Shown: positions 21,306 through 33,183 of the stretch, one piece after another
Layout of the letters: the number at the start of each line of letters is the position of its first letter
Numbering within the stretch: position 1 is the stretch's first letter
Source of the DNA: Trichobilharzia szidati
Taxonomy: Eukaryota > Platyhelminthes > Trematoda > Strigeidida > Schistosomatidae
NCBI GenBank assembly: GCA_944472155.2
Contig: OX235279.1
Span: 177,795,868 to 177,859,867, forward strand
Direction: 5' to 3'
DNA length: 64,000 nucleotides
Position numbers and translations under genes: made by a program
Notes under the pieces: model-generated
Told to the model about the DNA's origin: nothing
Seen by the model: the letters and a program-made list of their open reading frames with translations, nothing else
Database searches by the model: none

Positions 21306-22148
21306 TACAATCGTAATTATATTAAACAAAGAAATCATTAGACCAATCAGATGCTGGTAAACTTTGTCCTTGAAAAATGTATTACATAATGTAAGGTGTA
21401 AGATTGGACAGGAAGGGATGACTAATTGTAATTTACTTGCTACTGTGGAGCAAAGTATATCGGCCGTACGCAACGTCAAGTCCAAAAACGTATTCTGGAA
21501 CACTGTCCAGCTTGGTTAGCCAGAGGAGAAAGGAAGAACAGCAGCAGCTCTATCCTCGAATACCCTGTCATCTCCGGACATCGAGCACCCCGCATGAATG
21601 CTTCACAGTGCAACACAGAGTCCCTCAATATCGTACAAATGGACTTCGCATACGTCATCTGTACATAGCTGAAGCATTAGCTGTTCGAGATCTGAAACTG
21701 GACCTCTGCATTCAAAAGCGATATATACATTCTCTCACTCTACCGTGGCTAAAATAAAGTTCTTACTATAATTTTGCTTCTTCTTTTCATTATGTAAGTT
21801 CACTATTATTATTATTATTATTACTACTATTATTTTATTATTATTATTCCCATCACCCATATTTTACTACCACTCTATTACTGTTTATTAATAACATTGC
21901 TTTTTCATACAGATTTTATATAAAAACACTCTATCGGTCTTTCCACTAGTTCCTGTCCATTCTACACGAGCTTACTGATTAGTCATTATCTCACACTTAT
22001 TACGTCATGCCAACTTCTGCCTGTTTTCTAACTTCCACTTAGTCATCCCTTCTTACACCTTACATTATGTAATACATTTTTCGAGGACAAAGTTTACCAC
22101 TATCTGATTGGTCTAAAGATTTCTTTGTTTAATATAATTACGATTGTA

Positions 22149-22195
22149 CAGCAGCTCATGAAAATGAATCGTCGAAAAGGAAATTTTCTTCGCTG
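22149..22195 (+). ncRNA. Hammerhead-like motif, PLE-A copy 3 (right arm)
   Basis: CAGC / GCTG helix I, CATGAAAATGA in place of box I, ATCGTC, GAAA, helix III AGGAAATTTTCT, T-C. Inverted partner of 21259-21305. Confidence 0.45.
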
Positions 22196-22229
22196 TTTGC
22201 GCTTTTTTCTTATGACTCAATATGGGAAT

Positions 22230-23120
22230 ATTTCGTTCATTGAAGTATTTGACAGTTAGTTGAACCACGTTGGGGGGTGTATACTGATCCGTGGAATGAT
22301 AAGAAGCAGTGGTTGATAAAACGGTTCAATATCGTCCATAGTGCCGCCGAAGTATTTACTCCCTGTCATCATTCACACTCGGGGACTTCCCATTGTTCTC
22401 CACCTAATTACCTTCTCTTCCCTACATATATGTCCTGTATAGTTTCACTAAGTGTTTTTCTAAAACATAGCAACTTCTGGAATGCTGTAGTTTAATGCAA
22501 ATGTCCACATTACTAAATCATTTGTGATGCATTATAAGATACGGAATGTCTCGCGTATCCTTTATCATTTTCTAGCTGAGGCTTATAGACATCTATTACT
22601 GGTCACTAACACTTGAAAGCTTTATGAATGCATGTCTTCTATGTGTATTAGACTAAGCTTTGCACATTTAATGGTGAGTACAAATCCCTACTTACATTCT
22701 CAGCTGACCGATGATTTTCGAAAGAAAATTACACGGAGAGCGTCATAAAATAGCTGAAACAAATCTGGCACCAGCTTACTCAAGACTTTAAATTCCACAA
22801 AAATCCTCTAAGCAGCAATTAACCATCAAATATGGTGGACAATTACGGTTTGTTTGCATATTTATGTTCTTAAGTTCAATAAATTGTGTCTTCTGCGTTC
22901 TGTGGATCCGTTTAACTGTCTTGATTTCTTACCTATTTTTGTATGTTACATAACTTATGACTACAATAGCGAATATCATTTCGCAACTCACAACATGATT
23001 ATTATCACTAAAATTTCTTCACGGGAAAATAGTCATTTTCAAAATCACGTATGTATACGATTATGTAACTTGATAATGAATTCTTTAAGGGAATATTTAC
23101 GACAAATCAATTGTTGTTTC
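22230..23120. other. No gene recognised
   Basis: Intronic sequence of the EF-hand gene. No repeat or coding frame recognised. Confidence 0.4.
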
Positions 23121-23124
23121 TCGT

Positions 23125-23675
23125 CGAATTTCCGAACATCACCCTGCGTGCTTGGTTAAGTGAAGGACAAACAAAATCTATTCGCAGCTCTATTCTATCT
23201 CATCTTGTGAATGCAGAACACAAGATTGATTTTAACCATGCTTTCAGGGTCATTTACCGCATACCAACAAATCTCAATTTTGCCTTAAGAGTTCGATTAC
23301 TAAATATTGCTGAGGCTGGCCGTTGGGATCCATATTAACAAGCCCAATTTATGCGTCCAAAAGAAGTTGGTTGGTTCAGACATTGTCATTACCTTGGCCA
23401 TTTATGTTTGAATGATCTTCAATTTTGTGGAATTTTCATAATTTTAGTTGATATTCTATTTCCTACTATATTATATTATTATTTTTACTATTATTTAAGC
23501 ATCTTTAATGAACTGTAATTCCATTGTGATCTTATTTAACAAATGGATATTATTTAATAAACACTAATATTGTTATTGACTACTATTCTAGAATATTCTA
23601 TGTATATAAACATACATATATAATTGTAAAGCCAAAAGAGGGGGAAATTATCGAAAAGGATATTCTTTGCTCAAT
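23125..23675 (+). mobile_element. PLE-A fragment, nuclease C-terminus and tail
   Basis: Translation of 23125-23330 gives 'AWLSEGQTKSIRSSILSHLV', 'FRVIYRIPTNLNFALRVRLL' and 'NIAEA'; after a frame slip 'NLCVQKK'. The tail to 23675 ends in a decayed hammerhead-like sequence (GAAATTATC, GAAA, AGGATATTCT, TTGCTC). Same subfamily as 37790-39380, 51990-52640 and 58965-59545. Confidence 0.7.
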
Positions 23676-23830
23676 TATTTTGTGTTTTATAAATCACTTG
23701 TTTTCATTTTTCTACATGTACTAATAAGCATTTTTGATGCATTATTATTGTATAATCTTTACTTTTCAATAATATCATGCATTTATTCCCCTTGGTGAAT
23801 TTGAATAAAGCAAGAACAACAGTGGTTTGT

Positions 23831-23883
23831 GCAGAATAATATGGTACCATCATTACTTATTTCGTTGGCTTCTCATCAGCTGC
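23831..23883 (-). ncRNA. Hammerhead ribozyme motif with canonical core
   Basis: Minus strand: helix I GCAG / CTGC; box I exactly CTGATGA (23873-23879); helix II region GAAGCCAAC closed by the standard G10.1-C11.1; box II exactly GAAA; extended helix III starting ATAA / TTAT and containing the palindrome TGGTACCA; T-T before the predicted cleavage at the CTGC strand. Both boxes are intact, unlike most copies here, but helix II is weak beyond its closing pair. Confidence 0.7.
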
Positions 23884-24886
23884 TTACAGCCTAAATAAAT
23901 TATGAGGTTTGCGTACAGAAAAGTTTTAACATACTTGCAAATTTTTTCATGGTGTTGGTTGACAAAAAGTTCCACAGTAAGTGAACAGTGCTCAGAAAAT
24001 TGCGCTTATATAGTTTTTACACAGGCAGTTCAAGTTTAAACAAAAAGACATGTATGCATACAATGGTAAAAGAGTTACGTAATAAAGACGAAATATGAGT
24101 TAGATACAAAGTGACTAATAAATTAGGTAACAATTTACTGAGTTCAACTCAAATCATAGAAACAAGAGACAAGCAAAATTACAGAATATAAAAGGGAGTG
24201 AGGTTAAAGACAAAGATTACGTAGTCAGATGAGAGAATAAAGACATTCAGTTACCAGGGCAAAGAAAGATTAATAACTGCTTCTTTCTGAACACATAAAT
24301 CTGGTTTCAAGCGTTTGATAGAGATTGCTTCGGCAAACTTGAGGAGAATGGAACTCCTTTGTCTATTGATAATTTTAAAGGATTTCTCGATTTCTACCTC
24401 ATGACCCGTGTCGAGAAGATGTCTAGTGATAGCGCTGCTATAAGAGTTTGTTCCCTTGAGACGTAGGCTTTTTGGCACATGTTCAGAAAATCGAAGGTGT
24501 GCCCTCCTTTCTGTTCTCATAATGTAACTGCTACCACAGATACATGTAAATTTGTATACACAGTTGGAGGTAACATGAGAAGGGTATCCATCGACTTTTG
24601 ACTGCACCAAGGAGCATGTTGTTTGATGGACGGTAACCAACTTAGCTGCAGGATAGGCTCTGGCTAGTGATGTTCTCAGTCTTCTGTTGACCATTTCTGC
24701 AATGTTTTTACCTTTAAAATCTAGTTGAATGAAGACAGGCTTTTTTTCAACTGTGATTTGTTTGGTGTTTGAGCCTTCATTCCAACTACTAATAGTGGAA
24801 CTTTTTCTCAACTGACAACATATAAAAATTTGCAAGTATGTTAAAACTTTTCTGTACATAAACCTCATAATTTATTTAGGCTGTAA

Positions 24887-24944
24887 GCAGGTAAGCTGAT
24901 GAGAAGCCAACGAAATAAGTAATGATGGTACCATATTATTCTGC
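24887..24944 (+). ncRNA. Hammerhead motif, inverted partner with 5-nt insertion
   Basis: Same sequence as 23831-23883 in the opposite orientation, but GCAG is separated from CTGATGA (24896-24902) by GTAAG, which offsets helix I. Helix II, GAAA, helix III and CTGC are identical. Confidence 0.6.
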
Positions 24945-25007
24945 ACAAACCACTGTTGTTCTTGCTTTATTCATCTTCAATAATACTTTGCTTTAAGAGA
25001 CACTCAC

Positions 25008-25209
25008 CCTGGCTTGGATCTTAACAATAGCTTCAGCAGCAGTTTTAGCTAATTCAGCTGTTAAATAATTCTGAGCCACTGGTGAATCAGGCCTGTATAC
25101 ACCAGGTTCTATTAAAGGATCTTTTTCTAAATTCGGTGTCTGGAATATAGTCTCAATATCGGCAACAAACGCCCTCCAGTCTATTGTCTCAGGCAGTGGA
25201 CCTTTATAT
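25008..25209 (-). CDS. EF-hand-like protein, penultimate exon
   Basis: Acceptor TTTCAG|ATATAAAGG, donor AGG|GTGAGT. It enters with one base completing the AG left by the exon at 29448-29596 (Arg codon) and leaves in phase 0. Residues include 'PLPETIDWRAFVADIETIF' and 'QTPNLEKDPL', followed by an Ala/Glu-rich helix. The 'F-x-x-P-x-LEK-x-PL' block is repeated at the start of the exon at 43117-43321, showing that the protein is built of tandem modules. Confidence 0.85.
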
Positions 25210-25555
25210 CTGAAATAGAATTTCAAATGTGATATTAATGGTATGTAAAACAGGTGTACATCAATTGTTTGATGAAGATAAGAAACGTTTACTATATGCT
25301 TAATATCTGATGTAAGACGACAATATTGTGGGATAAAAGTCCCTGTGAGAATGTAAAACAGTTCAAATTGTTCGTAGTTTCAGCGGAAATTATTTTTGGT
25401 AAATTATGTCAACTGCAAACATTTTGTAGGCAAGAATAAATTATTTGGATGGTCTTACTGTATTCAGCCATTGTTAACACCACTCACTAAACGCAACATA
25501 CAAACTCTCTGTAAATCTTTCAGTAAAAGACAATAGAAGTTGTTACGCTTCTCAG

Positions 25556-25790
25556 CTTTTTTTTCTTCACATTCCCCAGTGAAACATAGGGCTTCAAGTT
25601 AGTGGCTTGAAGTTTCTGTAGCAGTGGTGATTATTTTACAGGATGTGGTTGCTAGGCTCATGCTCAACCTTTCCTCTTCACCAGCATTATTTCTGGCTTA
25701 GCGAGGTAAAGGAGTAAGTCGCTCGGGGATATAGCCACGGACCATGTGCATGGTCGGCGAGAGTCCTAACCGCTATGCCACCGACGCATT
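25556..25790 (-). mobile_element. SINE-C copy
   Basis: Minus strand: GGTGGCATAGCGGTTAGGAC A box, decayed B box, 'GAGCCTAGCAACCACATCC' and tail 'CCCTATGTTTCACTGGGGAA'. Located in an intron of the EF-hand gene. Confidence 0.7.
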
Positions 25791-26099
25791 ACGGCATACT
25801 TTTCTTTCTAAAATCCAATCAGTCTGCAGAGATGAAGTGAGCACCACTTACTGTCTATAGATCAGTTCAATTCGTTTGTACTTACAGATGAATAAAACCT
25901 TTGAATGCCATAAAGGAAATGCGAAAATTAAATTGTGCGGAAAAGTGTTTGCCAAAACATCCAGGTGAAAGATATTTAGACGATTCATAGAGCTTCAAAA
26001 GACTAAAGTGTAATAAATTTGCTGCTTGTTTACCCCCCACTCATCCGAATTCAGTACTGATGTGCATCTCTACACCAGTCGAATCTTTGGAGTGGTGAA

Positions 26100-27440
26100 A
26101 CAACAATCGGTTGAGCGCCTTATCACATTTTTCATTTGTTCTATAATGCTAATCCATGCATTTATGCTTACAAGCTTGTCATGTTAAGTCACAGTGAAAG
26201 CTTTCAAAGACTCTTGTCTTCTTTAGAAGGGATAGACAAGTGTACCACACCATTAGCGGTTAAAAACGTCAACACTACTTTAATATGGACAATGACTTTT
26301 TACGTAAGGCCAAATTATGGCCTTAAACTGAATCCTTCCAAATTTCAGACTGTTAATTTCAGTTTCCGATGTAAAAGAAAGTTAAATGAAGCTGTTGGTT
26401 CCTATGACCGTTGATATGATAGTGATATAGAAATCAAATCTGAAGTTAAGTATCTTGGATTAATTCTTTCTACTGACCTATCCTGGTTTTCCCTGTCTTG
26501 GCGATTTCTAAAAGAATATTTCGTCTGACTTTTTACATTAAGAAGTTAAGGCACTCAGACATAACTCAACCCCTCCTCTTACAGTTTGTCAACTCGTGTA
26601 TTTTACCTATTCTTCTTTACTGTTCACCATTATTCTTTCCTGGATTGCATAAAAAAGACTTTGTCATACTTCGTAGAACTCTGAAGACTGTCAGTAGGGC
26701 GAGTGGTATCCCATTGGGCCATATCGTTGACATTGTCATTGATAGGCATTTGATGTCATGCAACAAATTTGCTAGAGGAATTTTGTCAGACTGTGAGCAT
26801 CCACTCTACCCGCAGCTCCAACCTTGTGTCTCCTCAGGTAAAACAAGAAGTCTTTTCAGAAGACTTTATGCACGTACGTCTAAGTATAAAAATTCCACTT
26901 TACCGTATTTGGCACTTGCTTTATGAGATGAAAATAGTGTTAGGCATGAACTAACTAACCTTCTTTGCACTACTAAATAAACCGTTTCCTCCACCCTTAC
27001 AACATCAAACTTTATTGTTATTGTACTTCTTATATTTATAATCCTCTCAATTTTTTTCTTTTTGTTTATTTTTTTCATAAGTGTGAACATAATTTAAGCT
27101 GTGTTATAACTGTTAATTTTTGTATTTCCCCTCACCATGCTGCTATATCAACAGAACATTAGATTCAATAATCTATAACATGCTAAAATTTCCAAACTGA
27201 ATCGACAATACTGTTTGAAACAAACTCACTGTTATTATTATTATATTTAATATTCTCAATTCGTACTTCGAATATTTTTGACTTTAAATCGTAAATGTGG
27301 ACAAATTCCTCCGGTTAATTTTGTTTTTTTTAATTTTGTTTATATTTTGAGTAAATCAGATGCAAGGTGTTGTGACAAATGCTGAGAATTCCATTCTGTA
27401 TTATAAGTACTGTTCGTCTTGGAATAAAGTAGATTATTAT
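26100..27440 (+). mobile_element. CR1/SR1-like LINE, 3' part
   Basis: The plus strand keeps the RT stretch 'LVMLSHSESFQRLLSSLEG' and 'LKLNPSKFQTVNFSFRCKRK', then 26498-26926 with 'NSCILPILLYCSPLFFPGLH' and 'ILRRTLKTVSRASG', the usual C-terminal region of CR1/Jockey-type elements. The 3' end is a (TTA)n microsatellite at about 27433-27449, as in CR1-type tails. The YADD motif is lost and frames are broken. Confidence 0.7.
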
Positions 27441-27449
27441 TATTATTGA

Positions 27450-27985
27450 TTGTGAATCACAAAACTTCTTAATAACAAGGTTAGTAGGAAACCTTGGGTT
27501 AATACACTTTATAAATATCAGTTAGCGTCACTTTAAGTATATACCTATACTTACATGCAGGTCATAAGATCAAACATTTAATGCACGTATAAATCCGTTA
27601 GTTAATCCCATTTTTATAATTTCAGTCCGGTATATTGCACATCTACCTGTAATGACCCAACTCATTATCTCGATACTAGTGGTTCTTTCATTTTATTTCA
27701 TAACAGATATGATTATTTCACTCTGTTCTCTGAATTCCATTCAAGTTGACTTCACCAGTGTTCATAAGCTTCTGCCTTCTACTCACACGACCGCCTGCAT
27801 TTCAGTTTAGGGACGTCTAATTTATCGTTTCCTGTTCGGGTTTCACTAGAAGGCCTGACGCGTGATGCCACTCAGCTTATGTCCACTCCATTACCACTTA
27901 CTTCTGAATATTTGTCGGGAGATAAGATCTTGATTGGACAGTAAGTAATTATGCTTTAATTAGTAGTGTCTGGATTTGTCTAAAG
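27450..27985. other. No gene recognised
   Basis: Intron of the EF-hand gene; nothing recognised. Part of 27760-27900 resembles RTE 3' sequence near 7780-7880 ('TTTCACTAGAAGGCCTGACG'), probably a decayed tail. Confidence 0.4.
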
Positions 27986-27989
27986 ACTA

Positions 27990-29120
27990 CTACAGATCAG
28001 GAATACAGTGACTCAGTGATTGACTTGTTACCACCAGGTGGTAATCTCGTTGATTTAGAATACATAGCTGACATATTCCTCCCTCCTAGGTAAGGAAGAC
28101 GCTGAAAAATGCAGGGTCTTTTGAACACCTTGAGGAGGACCAGTCTTCTAATGTTTGACATGAGATTCGCTCCCTTTGGCAAATGTAAGATGATGAGGCT
28201 ACTGGACTGGACTGGACTACATCGAATTACTCCTAGCTTAACGATAGAGAGTGAAGTTATTGGTGAAACGTGTTGACCACTTCACTTATTTGTGGAGTTG
28301 CATCACCCAACGCCAGTCGGTTGATCACTGGCTAAATCTCATCACGGATGCAGAAGGCTCGTTCGGCATTTTTCAACCAAATTACGCCATCTCTGGCTTA
28401 GTAGACGTGAAATCCAGCTGTCTATTGACCATAAGGCATGTGTACTGCTCAGCAGCAGCAGCTGTTCTCTTTGTCTTCCTTACTGGCTGTAAAACATGGC
28501 CATTGAAAGTGGAAGACATCAAAAGCCTAGCTAGCCGTCTTTGATCATATGTGTCTGCGTTCTATCTCCCGTGTTAAGTGGTGGTATAACAAGGTGAGCA
28601 ATATTGAGGTGGGGCATCTGTTGAGTACTAGGTAAGGAGGGGAAATAATTGAAGTTACACCGATTGAGAGAGATAGTCAGGACATGTGTTACGCATGCAT
28701 CCCTAGCCATCCATCGCCTTCCTCGACTACGGGCAAAGTTTGCTGGCATAGGATGAATCAGGTTGGTAAAGAGTTAGTGGTGGTCAAACCGAAACATGGC
28801 CTGATCAGTCAGTGAAATTCACAATAGTCATTTTAGGCCAGCTACGTAGGGAGGTGTAGACTTCCTGACTAGTTGGGGGATTTAGGATGAAGAGAATTGG
28901 TGAAATGGCTGAAAATCGTTCTCGGTGATGTCTCAGATGCATTCACCACTCCTTGTGTTTTATAACACCCAATGAAATTATATTGTTCTTCCACATTACT
29001 ATTCTATTTGCCACATATCTCTGTTTATTATCTCTCATTACTCTCTTCTCTTGCTTTGTGTGCTACATGTAGTGTGGCAACTCGAACTGCTGCACATCTA
29101 TGCAAAGTTCTACGTTGAAA
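27990..29120 (+). mobile_element. RTE-like LINE ('GHVLRM' family), decayed
   Basis: Across several frames: 'DLEYIADIFL' (decayed LEYADDI of the RT active site), 'MRFAPFGKCKM', 'GCKTWPLKVEDIKSLASRL', a leucine/arginine-rich tail corresponding to RWLGHVLRM, and the family's 3' UTR (CAACTCGAACTGCTGCACAT ... AGTTCTACGTTGAAACC). Sense relative to plus, antisense to the EF-hand gene. Confidence 0.75.
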
Positions 29121-29447
29121 CCAATCAGTCAGTCACTATAGTCTAGGTCGCCTTTTAGCTTTTGTGATTGGACCTCTGTCCGAGTTTCATGTTAATACAA
29201 AATTACAAACATAATTCTTGTTTTTCTCGCATTAACCTTAGTACATATTTTAGGGTGATAATCACACCTTGATTCACCTCAGAAAACAGACCGGCATTGA
29301 CAGAAAAAGGAATTTAATGTATACAAGACATTTGATATATGAAATCCAATAAGCCGTGACTACGGTTACCTTATGTACGTGTCTGTCTTATTTTTTCAGT
29401 GAAATCTAAACTGTTGTCGAATTTACTATTTCACAAAACGTCATTAC

Positions 29448-29596
29448 CTGTCTTCAAGAACACTTAAATTTGTTTCCCCGAGTTGTAAATTAAGAACGCC
29501 AAGACATCGTCGGAAAGTTATTCTTGGTAGATAGCCATGATTGAGTTTGTCATGATCACGGAACCAGTCAGAAAGTCTAAGACGTCTACGATATAC
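29448..29596 (-). CDS. EF-hand-like protein, exon c (too short for ORF scans)
   Basis: Acceptor ATCTTAG|GTATATCG, donor GACAG|GTAATG; 149 nt, phase 0 in, 2 bases out. Encodes 'VYRRRLRLSDWFRDHDKLNH', then 'GYLPRITFRRCLGVLNLQLG' and 'ETNLSVLEDR', an EF-hand-like unit with loop DHDKLNHG. It joins the exon at 33596-33890 (…KLKAE|VYRRR…) and the exon at 25008-25209 without a frame break, which is the main evidence for it. Confidence 0.85.
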
Positions 29597-29789
29597 CTAA
29601 GATAAAAAGTAAGAATAAACGTAAATGAAACAAGCAATCGAAAACCTGTAAACATCAAAATATGCCTTCTAACTGTAGAAAGACACTTGCCTACAAAAAT
29701 ATATACTAAGTGCTAATTTGAAACCTTTAGTTAACCAATCAAAACTGATTATCAGGCTACCTAAACGATCTCAGCCAGTTATGATTAGG

Positions 29790-31440
29790 ATAATTATAAT
29801 ACGCCATCTGTACATAGCTTAATCATTGGCTATTCGGGATCTGAAACCAGACCTCTGCATTCAAAACCACCACATACTTTAACTCGCCCTACAGTGGCAA
29901 GAGTAACGTTCTCACGATAATTTTGCTTCCTTTAATTATGTAAGTTTATTATTATTATTATTCTCATCATACTTATTCTATCATCACTGTACTACTGTTT
30001 ATTAATAACATTCAGTTTACAGACAGATTTTATATGAAAACACTTTATCGTCTTTCCACTAGTTCCTGTCCATTCTACACAATCTTATTGACTAGTCATT
30101 ATCTCACACTTATTACGTCATGCAAACTTCTGCATTACGCAATACGTTTTCAAGGAAAAATTCTACCAGTATCTGAATGGTCTGACGATTTCTTTGTTAA
30201 ATATGATTACGATTGTACAGTTTAGGAAAATGAAAGCATTTATTTCCCGATACGAATTTAAAACAAGCAATGAAGGTTAATAAAGCAGGATTTAATGAAT
30301 TCATCAAATTTCGGTAGAACTCGTCAGCTGAATACTCTACATACACCGATATATACTTTTGAAATTACATTGGGAGATATAAGACTGATAAGTAAATAAA
30401 CTACATTGAATTAGTCATGCAGAAAGACAGGTGCGAATGTTTTCCAGGTCATGTTCAAATAGATAAGGGGAGAGAGAGTATGAGAGATCAAAATTAAGAT
30501 AAAATGCATTACGCTTCAATTACATCACTGAGATAAACAATTAGTCATTAGAGAATATAACAAGAATTGCAAACAGAGTAATATCAATAGTAATAGTTAT
30601 AATAACAATAACAATAATAATAGTGTTGAAGTGAGTTAAGATAATGCTACTGATAAAGGATAGTTTTAAATGAATCAAGAATAATAATAGTAATAAGAGG
30701 TAGAATAATAAGTAAAACGTATTACCATGGTAGATTCAGAGTGACGACCATCTCCTTTTGTACACAGAGACCTGGTTTATAAACTCGAATTGCACAAGCC
30801 TCTGCAATTGCAAGCATCTTCCTGTTTCTTTGTCTGCTGACAATAGTGAATGACTTGACAGCGTCGATATCATGTCCATAGTCCACAAGATGTTTTGTTA
30901 TTGAGGTTTTTGGCACTTTGCACTCAGCTGTTTTCAACCATTTTGGCAAATGCTCCATCATGCGAGTAGACAATCGCCTTTCCGTACGACCTATGTATTT
31001 GCTTCCACAAACACACTCAAATTGATATACGCAGTTTGAAGTGTCGAGGATTGGCGACTGGTCTTTCCCAGATTGTTGAAGCACTCGCTTAGTGGTGTTA
31101 AGGAAAACAAGTTTTGCAGCATAATAAGTTCTCTTGATGGCTTTGTCGAGTCTTCGTTTGACTACTTCCTGTACATCATCTCCTTTGAACGGCAAACTGA
31201 TATAGACAGGTTTCTTCGGAACTGTTTGGATTGTTTTGCAGGGGCTATTTTCTTTAGAGTATTTATTAATGAATTTCTCAGGATATCCATTCTTAGGTAA
31301 GATATCCTTCAGAGATTTTATTTCATGCTCATGAAAATGAATCGTCGGGAAGAGAATTTTCTTCGCTGTTTAGGTCTTTTTCTTAGATTATTTGAGATAT
31401 TAGGCGAACTGTTTTGGCATTCAGGTTTTTGCATATATAT
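29790..31440 (+). mobile_element. PLE-A copy 7, split by another PLE
   Basis: 29795-29900 is the nuclease C-terminus ('IRDLKPDLCIQ') of the copy-3 subfamily, followed by its tail to 30234. The terminal repeat is cut inside its hammerhead-like motif (TGTACAG ... GAAAATGAA at 30216-30234) and resumes at 31331-31440 (GAAAATGAATCGTC, helix III AGAGAATTTTCT, T-C-GCTG). The interval is PLE-A copy 6. Confidence 0.7.
30240..31325 (-). mobile_element. PLE-A copy 6, inserted into copy 7
   Basis: Minus strand: 'PEKFINKYSKENSPCKTI', 'PVYISLPFKGDDVQEVVKRR', 'CVYQFECVCGSKYIGRTERR', 'TSITKHLVDYGHDI', 'AIAEACAIRVYKPGLCVQK' and the end 'TLNLPW' at 30722. The frame is open for at least 157 codons with an intact YIGRT. 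Then 480 bp of AT-rich tail. GAAAATGAA occurs at both junctions (30226-30234 and 31333-31341), a plausible 9-bp target-site duplication. No RT is present (5' truncation). Confidence 0.8.
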
Positions 31441-31441
31441 A

Positions 31442-31860
31442 TTTTTTACGCGTCTCTTCTTAACTGATGCTTATTTCTATTTACTATGCCAACATTATAT
31501 TTTCGTTTCCTTGCATTTTTAAGTCACTACAATGGTATACGAGTTACAATTATGAGCTCCTGAGATAAATTCTACATTTGCATTCATTGTCCTGGAGTAG
31601 TAGCAAAATTACAAGCTGCTTTTTCCCTAACGAGCACTTGGTCAAAATTGTATCGTGACTGTAGTTTGCATATCTCAGTGGGCTTTGCTGGCTGAAACAG
31701 GCGTTCCTCCAGGTCCTAGCATGTTGTACTGGTCAGCTGGACAGTGTTCAGAGGTGTAAAAGCAGTAGGACGCTTCCCTTAAAAGAAAATCTCATCGACG
31801 TATCATACACAAATTGAAGCAGTCATTTAAGGCGAATAGCCCAACAAAATTCAACATCTT
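31442..31860. other. No gene recognised
   Basis: Intron of the EF-hand gene. No coding signal; not assigned to a repeat. Confidence 0.4.
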
Positions 31861-31930
31861 CTGAACACAATATATATAATCCGAGTAGTCTTTTGATGTG
31901 GTTGTGTTCTCTGAGCTGGATAAATGATTT

Positions 31931-31970
31931 GCGAAGCTTTCATCGCCCTACTAGGCGACATCTTCAGCGC
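31931..31970 (-). ncRNA. PLE-B hammerhead-like motif
   Basis: Minus strand: helix I GCG / CGC, CTGAAGA box, T-G, helix II TCGCC-TAGTA-GGGCGA, T, GAAA, short palindrome AGCT, T, CGC. Extra T-G before helix II departs from the standard fold, so I call it hammerhead-like. Confidence 0.55.
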
Positions 31971-33143
31971 ATACTTCAATTCATGAAGTGAGCTTTTAGA
32001 TTTCTCCACGAGTTTATTAATCATCTCTCCTGGTGACCTTGGACGTGATTGGTTGTTTTTGTGTGTTTTCACACCTTCTAGGTTACTTGTATTGTAACTC
32101 ATTGTTTCTTTGACTTGAACTTTGACCCTCTGTGTGTGAGGTTTCTTTCTTATCGGTTGATAAATTTTGTCTATCTCGATGTGTCTATTGATTGATGATT
32201 CACTGGAATACCAGGCTTCTAAAAATTCTCTAGCATTCTTGTTGTTTCCTCTGTCTAATATTTGAACGCTGGTTGTCCCAGTCGAATTGATGTCCGTGGT
32301 TGTCTGTATGTAGTGATATGAGGGAGTGGATATCATGTCTTTTGACGGCTAGCTTATGTTCGTGGATACGAAGACGAAGGGGACGTCCACTTTGGCCAAT
32401 GTAGTGTTTTTCGCAGTTGTTACAGTTTATTTTGTAGATGATGTTGGTTTTATCTTCTTTCGCTGTTGAGTCTTTTGGTTGACATAGAATTGAGTGAAGT
32501 GATTTTGTTGGTTTGTGTACGACGTCAATTCCTAAAGGTTTGACGAGTCTTGCAGTGATTTCTGAGATATCCTTTATATATGGCAGGGCGACTTTCTTTG
32601 TGCTTTCCTTGGGGGCTTTTGGTTTGATAGGTTGGCTTGGAGGTATATGTCTTTTGATGAAATTCCGTGGATATTCATTCTTTTGGAAGACGTCTATGAG
32701 ATATCTTTCTTCAATTTTCCTTGAGGTGGGAGTGCTGCAATGAGTCCTGGCTCTCTTGAATAGTGTTTGTATGCAATTCCTCTTGTGTGCTATTGGACTG
32801 TTGCTGTTGTAATTCAGGATTTGGTCTGTGTGAGTTCATTTTCTATAGACTTGAGTTTCTATTTCCCCTGTGGTTGTTCGCTTGACTAAGACGTCGAAAA
32901 ATGGGATTTTGTCCTCTGATTCCTCTTCTCTTGTGAATCTGATGTAATTTCTTATCAACCGATAAGAAAGAAACCTCACACACAAAGCGTCAAAGTACGA
33001 GTCAAAGAAACAATGAGTTACAATACAAGTAACCTAGAAGGTGTGAAAACACAAACAGTCACGTCCAAGGTGACCTACCAGGAGAGATGATTAATAAAAA
33101 GTCGCGGAGAAATCTTAAAGCTCACTTCAGTGAATTGAAGTAT

Positions 33144-33183
33144 GCGCTGAAGATGTCGCCTAGTAGGGCGATGAAAGCTTAGC
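33144..33183 (+). ncRNA. PLE-B hammerhead-like motif, inverted partner
   Basis: Same as 31931-31970 in plus orientation, with the helix I 3' strand changed to AGC at 33181-33183. Confidence 0.55.

Larger units (their letters stand above)
21259..22225 (+). mobile_element. PLE-A copy 3: nuclease fragment between inverted repeats
   Basis: Left arm 21259-21420 and right arm 22030-22200 are inverted copies (both include TACATAATGTAAGGTGTAAG or its complement and the hammerhead-like core). Between them the plus strand has a frame-broken GIY-YIG domain starting 'CYCGAKYIGRT' at about 21435 and the C-terminal 'IAEALAVRDLKLDLCIQKR' to a stop near 21757, then a tail with TTA repeats. It lies in the last intron of the EF-hand gene, opposite strand. 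Confidence 0.8.
23793..24975 (-). mobile_element. PLE-A copy 5: GIY-YIG half-element between inverted repeats
   Basis: Minus strand ORF 24251-24868 (205 codons; the PLE part starts near residue 28) holds the connector 'PVFIQLDFKGKNIAEMVNRR', 'VYKFTCICGSSYIMRTERR' (YIGR changed to YIMR) and 'KFAEAISIKRLKPDLCVQK', ending 'NLSLPW'. Arms 23793-23940 and 24827-24975 are inverted copies of about 145 bp, each with a hammerhead motif. Single frame, so relatively young. Located in the last intron of the EF-hand gene. Confidence 0.85.
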
